Origin: VAZQ01 sp963807865
GTDB lineage: Bacteria > Pseudomonadota > Alphaproteobacteria > Rhizobiales > Xanthobacteraceae
Length of the DNA: 64,000 nucleotides
Assembly: GCA_963807865.1 (NCBI GenBank)
Contig: CAWEDK010000009.1
Span: forward strand, 310,001 to 374,000
Reading direction: 5' to 3'
The notes under the pieces: model-generated
Database searches by the model: none
Told to the model about the DNA's origin: nothing
Seen by the model: the letters and a program-made list of their open reading frames with translations, nothing else
Shown: in pieces, positions 52,274 through 64,000 of the stretch
Numbering within the stretch: the stretch's first letter is position 1
How the letters are laid out: every line of letters starts with the position of its first letter
Translations under genes and position numbers: made by a program

Positions 52274-52501
52274 TCATTTTGCCAACGTGGTCAGCGTGTC
52301 GCGATACTCGTCCATGATTTCGTCGGCGATCTTCATCGTCTTCTCGAAATCGGGATCGTACGGCAGCACCTGAAAGCCGCCACCGGCAAGCTCGGTAATG
52401 TGAAGCTGCTGGCCGCGCTTCAGGTCGAGGCGCTGCATCAGTTCACGCGGGAGAATAAGCCCATCGGAATTACCGATCTTCTTGATCTCGATCTTCATCA
52501 T
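52274..52501 (-). CDS. AbrB/MazE-type antitoxin
   Basis: 75 residues from MMKIEIKKIGNSDGLILPRE, the swapped-hairpin AbrB/MazE DNA-binding fold, with an acidic C-terminal helix (DFEKTMKIADEIMDEYRDT) to neutralise the toxin. It precedes doc; the AT-rich 90 bp upstream hold the promoter. Doc is classically paired with Phd, and an AbrB-type partner is the alternative arrangement seen in many bacteria. Confidence 0.87.
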   Translation of the reverse strand: MMKIEIKKIGNSDGLILPRELMQRLDLKRGQQLHITELAGGGFQVLPYDPDFEKTMKIADEIMDEYRDTLTTLAK

Positions 52502-52595
52502 CTCAACTCGAATTGTTATACATATTGTATAACACATTCTGGCAATCCGTTCAACAATTGTTTTACGTCTCAAATGATTGTAATTACTCTGTAAA

Positions 52596-54455
52596 TTACC
52601 CCATCCCCTCCAGCTCCACGATCATCCGCTCGATGACGCCAAGGCCGCCCTGCCAGAACGACGGATCGCGGGCGTCCAGGCCGAACGGCTTGAGCAGCTC
52701 GGAGTGATGCTTGGTGCCGCCGGCCGAGAGCATCGCGAGGTAGCGTTCGGCAAAGCCGTCGGCCGAGTGCTCGTAGACCGCATAGAGCGAGTTCACCAGG
52801 CAGTCGCCGAACGCATACGCATAGACGTAGAACGGCGAGTGCACGAAATGCGGGATGTAGGCCCAGAACGTCTCGTAGCCGGGCTTGAGCTCGATCGCGG
52901 GGCCGAGGCTTTCGCTCTGCACCGCCATCCATAGTTCGCAAATCTTCTCGGCGGTGAGTTCGCCGTTGCGCCGCTCGATGTGCAGCTTGCGCTCGAAACT
53001 GTAGAACGCGATCTGCCGCACCACCGTGTTGATCATGTCCTCGACCTTGGCGGCGAGCATGGCCTTGCGCTGCTTCGGCTCGACGTTGGCGAGCAGCTTG
53101 CGGAACGTCAGCATCTCGCCGAACACGCTCGCGGTTTCGGCGAGCGTCAGCGGCGTCGGCGCCATCAGCGCGCCGTTCGGCGCCGCCAGCACCTGGTGCA
53201 CGCCGTGGCCGAGTTCGTGCGCCAGCGTCATCACGTCGCGCGGCTTGCCCTGATAGTTGAGCAGCACATAAGGATGCGCGGACGGCACGGTCGGATGCGC
53301 GAACGCGCCCGGCGCCTTGCCGGGACGCACCGGCGCATCGATCCACCGGTCCTTGAAGAAGCGTTCGGCGATCGTCGCCATTTCGGGCGAGAACGCGCCA
53401 TAGGCGGTGAGCACGGTTGCCTGCGCGTCCGACCAGGGAATGGTGCGGGTCGCGACCTTCGGCAGCGGCGCGTTACGGTCCCAGTGCGGCAGCCGCTTCT
53501 TGCCGAACCATTTGGCCTTGAGCGCGTAGTAGCGGTGCGACAGCCGCGGATAGGCGGCCTGCACGGCGGCGACCAGCGCGTCCACCACCTCGGGCTCGAC
53601 CCGGTTCGACAGGTGGCGGGCAGCCGCGACGTCGCCGAAGCCGCGCCAGCGGTCGGAAATCTCCTTGTCCTTGGAGAGCGTATTGGTGATCAGCGCAAAG
53701 GTGCGGAGGTTTTCCTTGAAGGTCTTGGCGAGTGCCTCGGACGCCGCCTTGCGGGTCTCCGCCTTCGGGTCCTGCATCAGGTTGAGCGTCGGTTCGATTG
53801 CCAGCGATTTGCTTTTCACCTTGAAGCGTAGGCCGGCGATGGTTTCGTCGAACAGCCGGTTCCAGGCCGAATAGGCGGTGACGGATTTCTCGTGAAATAG
53901 CTGCTCGATGCGATCCTCGAGCTGGTAGGGCTTGTCCTTGCGGATGTCCTCGAGCCACGGCCGGTAATGCCCGAGCACGGGGTCGGCCATCGCGGCCTCG
54001 AGCTTGGCGTCATCGAGCCGGTTCAATTCGAGTTCGAAAAACAGCAGGTGCGAATAGACCGCGGTGATGCGCTCGTTGACGTCGCCATAGAATTTTGCGC
54101 GCTTTGGATCGAGTGTGTCGCCGGCCTGAATCAGACCGGCGAACGAGCCGACCCGCCCAAGCAGATCGCCAAGCGCCTCGTAGCTCTTGACCGCCTCGGC
54201 GAGCGCGCGTCCCGCGTCTGGAGCATCCGCCAAGGTCGCGAGCTTGCCCTTGTAGGCCTGTTCAAAGGCGAGGCTGTCGGCGTCGGCGCGCGCGAGATCG
54301 CGTTTCACATCGGGATCGTCGATCCCGGAATAGAGATCGGCCAGGTTCCATTCCGGCAGCTTGCCAATTCCGGCGTTCGCGGCTGGTTTCTTGGACGACT
54401 TTACGGTGGGCTTGGCTGACTTTCTGACGACGGCACGCTTGGCGGATGCGGGCAT
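52596..54455 (-). CDS. pepF: M3-family oligoendopeptidase F
   Basis: 619 residues, intact. The zinc site TLAHELGHGVHQVLA near residue 411 carries HExxH, with the third ligand Glu in LAETASVFGEML. The N-terminal helical region and YVLLNYQGKPRDVMTLAHEL agree with the family. A Lys/Ala-rich N-terminal lead (about 25 residues, KRAVVRKSAKPTVKSSKKPA) is extra. It degrades small peptides in the cytoplasm. The gene stands alone. Confidence 0.93.
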   Translation of the reverse strand: MPASAKRAVVRKSAKPTVKSSKKPAANAGIGKLPEWNLADLYSGIDDPDVKRDLARADADSLAFEQAYKGKLATLADAPDAGRALAEAVKSYEALGDLLGRVGSFAGLIQAGDTLDPKRAKFYGDVNERITAVYSHLLFFELELNRLDDAKLEAAMADPVLGHYRPWLEDIRKDKPYQLEDRIEQLFHEKSVTAYSAWNRLFDETIAGLRFKVKSKSLAIEPTLNLMQDPKAETRKAASEALAKTFKENLRTFALITNTLSKDKEISDRWRGFGDVAAARHLSNRVEPEVVDALVAAVQAAYPRLSHRYYALKAKWFGKKRLPHWDRNAPLPKVATRTIPWSDAQATVLTAYGAFSPEMATIAERFFKDRWIDAPVRPGKAPGAFAHPTVPSAHPYVLLNYQGKPRDVMTLAHELGHGVHQVLAAPNGALMAPTPLTLAETASVFGEMLTFRKLLANVEPKQRKAMLAAKVEDMINTVVRQIAFYSFERKLHIERRNGELTAEKICELWMAVQSESLGPAIELKPGYETFWAYIPHFVHSPFYVYAYAFGDCLVNSLYAVYEHSADGFAERYLAMLSAGGTKHHSELLKPFGLDARDPSFWQGGLGVIERMIVELEGMG

Positions 54456-54630
54456 GGGGTGACCGATTTCATTATGGTTTTGCGGGATTCGGCGAGGAAT
54501 CTTGGATATGGGCGCCGTGTGGCGGAGCCAAGGCAGGCCGGAGACGATTGCCCGACAAATTCGCTGGGCCGGGTGGGGCTCAGGTCAAAGTTGAACCGCT
54601 GATCTCGGTAGCCGTTGCGCGCGGTCGTGG

Positions 54631-55083
54631 CTACGCGATCGCGGCGAGTTGCGGTGCGACATGCGTCAGCATCTCTTCACCCTCGACCAGGAGCGGCTCG
54701 ACCTTTTCCTCGAAGGCATTCCGCAGCGTGGCCCAAGCCAGCACGATCTGCGCCAGGAGGCGCGACTTGCCGCGCTTGAACAATGCCTTCGCCTGCCGGG
54801 CGAGCAACTCGAAATCGGCGTTCTCGAACACCAGATGGCCAGCGCCGTCTTCCAGGACATAGAGCTGACCAAGGCGCGAGACGCACAGGATGCAGTCATG
54901 ATCGGGTGGCGGCCCGAGCAGATAGAATTGCGGGTCGCCCATTTCGGTCGCGCCGGTGTCCCAATCGCTGGCGTCGCCGCTGCGAAGCTCAGCCGAAAAG
55001 TTCTCGACCAGTTGGTTCAACTCGGAGGTCCGCCAGCCGCCGCCGGCATGATCCTCTCTGGGTGAGAATGCGATCACTTTCAT
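54631..55083 (-). CDS. uncharacterised partner of the XRE regulator
   Basis: 150 residues from MKVIAFSPREDHAGGGWRTS, overlapping the XRE gene stop by ATGA. It contains DPQFYLLGPPPDHDCILCVS, LYVLEDGAGHLVFENADFEL and a helical C-terminus LLAQIVLAWATLRNAFEEKV. There is no signal or membrane helix. The tight coupling to a DNA-binding protein is reminiscent of regulator-effector or toxin-antitoxin pairs, but there is no recognised toxin motif. Function unknown. Confidence 0.7.
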   Translation of the reverse strand: MKVIAFSPREDHAGGGWRTSELNQLVENFSAELRSGDASDWDTGATEMGDPQFYLLGPPPDHDCILCVSRLGQLYVLEDGAGHLVFENADFELLARQAKALFKRGKSRLLAQIVLAWATLRNAFEEKVEPLLVEGEEMLTHVAPQLAAIA

Positions 55084-55373
55084 TCTGTCACCTCGAACAG
55101 CAGGCGGTGGAGTTCGGGGTCGTAGTATCCCACGAGGCGGCGCGCGAACGCCTGCGGCTGAATGCCCAGCGCACGCGCCCAAGCCTCCATGCTTTCGGTC
55201 GGCACGCGACCGAAGCCGTTCTCCACCTGCGACACGAACGTGTAGTATTTGAGCCCCAGCCGGTCCGCGAGCTGGATCTGCGAGAGCCCGGCCGCGGCCC
55301 GCAATTGCTTGAGCCAGCCCCCCGCCAGCTTCCGCTGCTGCTTCGCTTCCGGCGCAGCCATTGCAGGACGCAT
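55080..55373 (-). CDS. XRE-family HTH regulator
   Basis: 97 residues from the ATG at 55373 (GGAAGG ahead; a GTG at 55385 is possible). The HTH is QLRAAAGLSQIQLADRLGLK with YYTFVSQVENGFGRVP, and the C-terminal tail reaches YYDPELHRLLFEVTE. First gene of a two-gene unit. Inverted repeats at 55415-55452 just upstream are probable autoregulatory sites. Confidence 0.87.
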   Translation of the reverse strand: MRPAMAAPEAKQQRKLAGGWLKQLRAAAGLSQIQLADRLGLKYYTFVSQVENGFGRVPTESMEAWARALGIQPQAFARRLVGYYDPELHRLLFEVTE

Positions 55374-55414
55374 GAGCCTTCCCACGGATCGAGCCTCTTG
55401 ATCTTCTCGGACGT

Positions 55415-55452
55415 TTCAGATGTACTGAACTAGCTGATACAATACTTGTATT
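55415..55452. promoter_or_regulatory. two inverted repeats upstream of the XRE gene
   Basis: TTCAG-N5-CTGAA (55415-55429) and AATAC-TT-GTATT (55441-55452), both perfect, lie 42-79 bp before the XRE start and 73-110 bp before the divergent membrane-protein gene. Spacing fits dimer operators for the XRE protein controlling one or both directions. Confidence 0.55.
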
Positions 55453-55524
55453 CGCTAAATGCCAGCTAACACGTTTCAGGTGCGCGAAGAAGCAATATCT
55501 CGCGGCCGGGGCGCGGAGGAGACC

Positions 55525-55881
55525 ATGAAAATCGCCACTGGCACCACGGCGCGCGACTTCACTCAGCCGGCGGGACGGGACGCCGTCGGACCCGAGATTG
55601 CGCTGGCGGCGGCATGCCTGGTCGCAATCGCGGGGTTCAAGCTGTTGCAACCGATGCTACCGGAAGCCGCCATGCTGCCGCTTGTCGTCACCACGTTCTT
55701 CATGATGGCGGGGACCGCGGCCCTGTGGGCTTGGTTCAGCGGCGGCCCATCGCGTTCTCCTCAGCTGAGCTATTGGGACGTTTCGGGCCTGCTGACGTTC
55801 ATCGGTATCTGCATCGCCGCAGTGATTGAACCCGAGGGACTGGTGCAACTCGTCGCGGCCGAGGATCGCGCCGAACGGTAG
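55525..55881 (+). CDS. small membrane protein, uncharacterised
   Basis: 118 residues from the ATG at 55525 with GGAGGAG before it. Three hydrophobic segments can be seen: PEIALAAACLVAIAGFKLLQ, MLPLVVTTFFMMAGTAALWA and VSGLLTFIGICIAAVI. No motif is recognised. It is divergent from the XRE gene and followed after 84 bp by the P-type ATPase gene, with which it may be transcribed. Confidence 0.7.
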   Translation: MKIATGTTARDFTQPAGRDAVGPEIALAAACLVAIAGFKLLQPMLPEAAMLPLVVTTFFMMAGTAALWAWFSGGPSRSPQLSYWDVSGLLTFIGICIAAVIEPEGLVQLVAAEDRAER

Positions 55882-55965
55882 ACGGCGCACATCGACGACA
55901 ATTCGCGCCTCGCGCTCATTCGAGGTGACCACCGGTAACGCGTGCCGGCTGAATCCGACAACTCC

Positions 55966-58962
<2,997 letters not shown>

Positions 58963-59031
58963 CTACGCGGGAGAGCACTTAGCTAACGGGGGCGCGGCCA
59001 ACGCCGCGACGCCTGCGGGCCGCGACCGGGA

Positions 59032-59661
59032 TCAGCCCTGCGGATGCGGCGGGGTGGCAGCGAGGCCGAGCTCGGCCATCGCCAGCAGGCGCTTCTCGTA
59101 GCGCAGGATGACGGCCGGGATCGACAGCACGATCACCGCCGCGGCGAGGCTCGTCGCGATAGCGGCCGGTGAAGCGAGCTTCATCACGATGCCGCCGAAC
59201 CAGTAGGCGCCGAACCCGTAGCCCATGATCCACACCGCCGCCGCCGTCCAGCTCGCCAGATAGAACGCGCGCTGCGGCATGCAGTGGGTGCCGGCCAGCA
59301 CGGCGGAGATGTTGCGCAGGAAGGGCAGGAAGCGGGCGACGAAAACAAAACGGCCGCCATAGCGCTGGAACATCCAGCGCCCGATCTTGGCTCGTTCCTC
59401 GGTCAGCCCGAGATGGATGCCGTACCGGTGGAGCAGGCGGTAACCGTAGGTACGGCCGACCCAGAAGCCGACGATCTCGCCGCAGATCGCCGCGAGCGTT
59501 CCGACGCTGACCAGCAGCCAGATGTCGAGACCATTGGTGCTGCCGGCAAACACGCCGGCGGTGATCAAGGCGGCTTCGGCCGGCAATGGAAAGCCGACGC
59601 TCTCGAGCGCGATGAACGCCGCGACCAGCCAGATGCCGTAGAGTGCGACAAACTCGGCCAC
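59032..59661 (-). CDS. DedA-family membrane protein
   Basis: 209 residues from the GTG at 59661 (GGGGGAG 8 bases ahead; another GTG at 59697 would add 12 residues). The DedA core is FIALESVGFPLPAEAALITA, GEIVGFWVGRTYGYRLLHRY and FQRYGGRFVFVARFLPFLRN. Relatives are undecaprenyl-phosphate or lipid flippases needed for envelope homeostasis. About five membrane segments. Convergent with the P-ATPase gene. Confidence 0.88.
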   Translation of the reverse strand: MAEFVALYGIWLVAAFIALESVGFPLPAEAALITAGVFAGSTNGLDIWLLVSVGTLAAICGEIVGFWVGRTYGYRLLHRYGIHLGLTEERAKIGRWMFQRYGGRFVFVARFLPFLRNISAVLAGTHCMPQRAFYLASWTAAAVWIMGYGFGAYWFGGIVMKLASPAAIATSLAAAVIVLSIPAVILRYEKRLLAMAELGLAATPPHPQG

Positions 59662-59984
59662 GCCCAGATCTCCCCCGCCCCGAGGGTACGTCGCCACTAC
59701 TCTGTGGCGGCCGTGGGGCGGCCGCGCATAATCGTTTCGGCAAATGCGGGGAAAAAGCCGTGAATTTTGCGCCGGTGTGCCCGCGAAGTTACGGATTTAC
59801 CGGCAGTTTTGAGCGGTTCTTGCCTGCTCGCCGACCCGGAGAGGTCATGTCAGCGCCGGACCTCGGGCGGCCGGTGTAAGAGGGGCTCTCTCATATTAAG
59901 TTTTGTCAAAGAGGTTGGCGGCTTGAGAATTTGCCCGTTGCCGGCCAAATGATCCGCGATTGTCCATCCAGGTTCCTTCCAGCA

Positions 59985-60397
59985 CCGACGAGCCGACGAG
60001 CATGACGGAGATTGCCGGTCCGGACAATCGGCCCAAGGCGTGACCTGTCAGTATCCTACGGCAATGTTGGCGACGTGCTGATGGAGCAGGGCAAGCTCGA
60101 CGACGCGCTCAAGGCGTATCGCGACGGCCTCGCCATTGCCGAGCGTTTAGCTGCCGCCGTCCACAGCGACACGCTGTGGCAGCGCGATCTCGCCATCAGT
60201 CGTATCAAGCTCGCAAGCGTCTACGAACGGCAGGCCCGAATTGCGAAAGCGCTGGCGAGTTGAACGCGGGACGAGACATCATGGCCGCGCTCGTCGCCCT
60301 AGCGCCAGGCAATGCGCAATGGCAAAGCGACTTGGTGTGGTTCGATCGTGCCATCGCGCGCCTGCAGGGTCAGGTGCAGCAGGCCGGACCAAATTGA
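59985..60397 (+). pseudogene. decayed TPR-repeat gene relic
   Basis: Pieces in two frames read RDLSVSYGNVGDVLMEQGKL, KAYRDGLAIAERLAAAVHSD, WQRDLAISRIKLASVYERQA and, after a shift near 60250, AALVALAPGNAQWQSDL to a stop at 60395-60397. These match the degenerate WQRDLSVSYxKIGDV-type TPR repeats found in large proteins of Bradyrhizobium relatives. There is no credible start and only about 2.5 repeats, so this is the 3' remnant of a larger gene. Confidence 0.65.
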
Positions 60398-60788
60398 TAG
60401 CGGCTATGGCGTGGAGAGTCCGGTGATGCGCGCAGCCATGCACCGGTGGAATAACGAGCGCCGGGATCGCGCGCAACTCATGTGCCGTAGCGTCGGCGGG
60501 CCGCCAAGGCTGCGCGGCGGGAAGAAGAACCGCAGAAGGTGACGGGAAGAGCGCGGAAGAGGGGCCTAGCTGCCGCAGAAGAACCGGGAGGACGATGGAA
60601 ATTCCGAGCATCGCCACAATTGGAGCGTAGCCTCCGCCATAATGTCGCCACCGTAACGCCCCGTTAAGCAAACTCGTTCAAACTGCTTCATATCGGAACA
60701 CAGTTACGGCGGCGACGGCGATCGTTTCCTGTAGTCCCTTGTCCCTGATTCCCCCTTGTAGCGTCTGCGTTGCGTAAAGGTTGCGTAC
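60398..60788. other. intergenic stretch before the NtrC-class gene
   Basis: 391 bases. The left half is GC-rich and may be further relic of the TPR gene; a minus-strand open frame across it (60279-60671) has no family features. The last 130 bases, with TAAGCAAACTCGTTCAAACT and CCTTGTAGCGTCTGCGTTGC, probably hold the promoter of the regulator. No GG-N10-GC sigma-54 element was identified. Confidence 0.4.
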
Positions 60789-62330
<1,542 letters not shown>

Positions 62331-62541
62331 CACGCGGCGAAAAAATGGCGTCCGCGCTCCAGCAGCGCGTTGTAGCGAGGTAACAGCGCGCCAAAATTGG
62401 CCCCAATCGCCCGCGACAGTCGCCGGTGCCTGTTGCGCCACCTCGCAATTCAAGTGAGGTTCGCAGGCGGGACGGTGGATTCTAAAAGTCGGGCCCCTCA
62501 TGCGTGAGGTGTGCCCAGCAAAAGATCGGGGAGCACTTCCA

Positions 62542-64000
62542 TGAGCGGCGTCCGTTACGATCGCATACTCGCTAGCACGGCGTTGGCCCTGATTTTTGCG
62601 GCGCCAATCGGCGAGGCGCGCTCCCAGGATGTCCGAATCACCGCGCAGGTGACCGCGGTTGCGGCGGTGTCCGCGCCGGCGACCAATCGCAAGCCGTCTG
62701 TGGACGAGGAACTCAAGCCGGCTGAAGCGCCTGCCAATGCCACTAGCACGACACCGGTGAAGCAGCCTGCGGTGCCGATGCCGCCAGCGATCACGCCGGC
62801 CGGGTCCACCAATTCGACTGCCGAGGCCCCCGTCGCCGCGCCGGATCCGCTCGCGTCGCTCAACCCTGCCGACCGGGCGATTGCGGAGAAGGTGCGCGAC
62901 CTGCTCGCTGCCAAGAACGACCGGATTTTCTCCGGCAAGAAGGAGCGCGCGGCCGTCGAGGCGTTCTACCAAAATCGCAATCTCGCGCCGCTGTGGTTCG
63001 ACAACGGCATCGAGAGCCCGCGCACCAAGGCAGTCGCGGCGCGCCTCAAGGCCGCCGACACCGACGGCCTCGATGCCGGCGACTACAAGGTCCCGAATTT
63101 CGCCAATCTGTCCGGCGCGGATGCGCAGGCCGAGGCCGAACTGAAGATGACGCAGGTGGTCCTCACCTACGCCCGTCATGTTCAGGCCGGGCGCTTCCCG
63201 TTCTCGCGGGTGAGCAGCAACAACATCGAACTGCCGCAGGCGCCGCCCGAAGCGACCGACGTGTTGACCAAGGTCGCGGACGCTCAGGATGCCGGCCGCG
63301 CGCTCGACCAGTTCAGCCCGCCGCACGAGGCCTACCAGAAGCTGAAGGCGGCGCTGGCCGAGATGCGCGGCAAATCCCACGCCGGCCGTAAGGAAATCGG
63401 CGACGGTCCGCTGCTCAAGCTGGTCAGCAAGACTCCGATGGAAGATGCCCGCGTGCCGATGCTGCGCGAGCGCCTCGGGATCGCTGGCGAGCCTTCAGAC
63501 CTCAAGTATGACGCCAAGCTCGTCGAGGCGGTGAAGAAGTTCCAGAAGGCGAACGACCTGCCGACGACCGGAAACCTCGACGGCAAGACGATCAGGGAAC
63601 TCAACGGGCCGGCGAAGAGCCAGCAGATCGACATCATCCTCGCCAACATGGAGCGTTGGCGCTGGTATCCGCGCGATCTCGGCAAGGCCTATTCGATGGT
63701 CAACCAGCCCGACTTCACGCTCAAGGTGGTGAAGGAAGGCAGCACGCTGTGGACCACCCGAGTCGTCATCGGCAGCCCCGACAAGGCGACGCCGCTGCTG
63801 ACCGAGACGATGAAATACATCACCGTCAACCCGACCTGGAACGTCCCGCCGTCGATCGTGAACAATGAATATCTACCGGCATTGCAGCAGGATCCGACCG
63901 TCCTGGCGCGCATGGGGCTCAAGGTGAGCTACAACCGCGACGGCAGCGTGCACATCTCGCAGCCGCCGGGCGAAGCCAATGCGCTGGGCCGCATCCGCTT
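62542..64000 (+). CDS. L,D-transpeptidase of the YcbB type, 3' end outside window
   Basis: Open from the ATG at 62542 (GGGGAGC ahead) to the window end, 486 codons. Signal peptide to EARSQ, then a Pro/Ala/Thr linker, the YcbB scaffold domain (AAVEAFYQNRNLAPLWFDNG, ALDQFSPPHEAYQKLKAALA), a peptidoglycan-binding domain (LVEAVKKFQKANDLPTTGNL) and the beginning of the YkuD catalytic domain (MERWRWYPRDLGKAYSMVNQ, KYITVNPTWNVPPSIV). The active-site Cys lies beyond the edge. It forms 3-3 cross-links in peptidoglycan. Confidence 0.9.

Noticed and set aside
60279..60671. Minus-strand open frame of 130 residues
   Set aside because: It overlaps the TPR relic, shows no ribosome site or conserved motif, and its composition is that of a shadow frame.

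Overview
The window is high-GC chromosomal DNA from an alphaproteobacterium of the Hyphomicrobiales (Bradyrhizobium/Rhodopseudomonas/Xanthobacteraceae-like). The signs are an RcdA/DUF1465 protein, DUF4164-zapA-6S RNA-5-FTHF cyclo-ligase synteny, a tkt-gap-pgk-fba cluster, a three-gene pnt transhydrogenase beside an aa3-oxidase subunit IV, four orphan tripartite-tricarboxylate (TTT/Bug) binding proteins, and several interspersed palindromic repeats of rhizobial type. Genus is inferred from gene content only.

Layout. 0-3.6 kb: a TTT receptor cut by the window edge, a CelD/BcsL-type acetyltransferase and a divergent flavoprotein. 3.7 kb: a tRNA-Asn-like gene with odd features. 3.8-9.6 kb: EamA exporter, DUF3300 protein, rcdA, rpmE and an ABC exporter. 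9.8-17.3 kb: ARPP-1-type secreted protein, GNAT, a ParD/ParE-like pair, a MotA/OmpA-type envelope motor pair, inositol monophosphatase, SEL1 repeat protein and a ThiE-like protein. 17.4-24.7 kb: TTT receptor, OsmC, then the central carbon cluster tkt-gap-pgk-fba. 24.9-28.2 kb: DUF4164, zapA, 6S RNA, fau, YmdB-type phosphoesterase, yebC. 28.4-37.6 kb: MFS drug exporter, an uncharacterised protein, an FAD hydroxylase with a TTT receptor, TPR protein, MetE-like protein, alpha/beta hydrolase, GNAT. 37.6-44.7 kb: pntAA-pntAB-pntB plus coxIV, with the 3' end of pntB duplicated 3.4 kb away on the far side of a lower-GC accessory segment carrying a truncated protein-kinase gene, two IS3-family elements and another broken gene. 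44.8-50.3 kb: a TTT receptor-VOC-FMN oxidase operon, an alpha/beta-hydrolase-like protein lacking its nucleophile, and an aldo/keto reductase-TetR operon. 50.4-64 kb: UbiB-type kinase, a Doc/AbrB-type toxin-antitoxin pair, pepF, an XRE regulator pair, a Ca2+-type P-ATPase, DedA, a TPR relic, an NtrC-class regulator and an L,D-transpeptidase cut by the window edge.

Many housekeeping-like genes are interrupted by single-base shifts that can be repaired by removing one base (transketolase, PntA, IMPase, UbiB and others). Because long genes between them are intact and the events are nearly all insertions, they look more like consensus errors than pseudogenisation. Such genes are given here as one CDS over their full span.

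The most interesting accessory structure is the pntB-flanked island at 37.6-41.3 kb. A pair of related hairpin elements sits at 34.74-34.91 kb. No CRISPR array, prophage, integrase or rRNA was seen.
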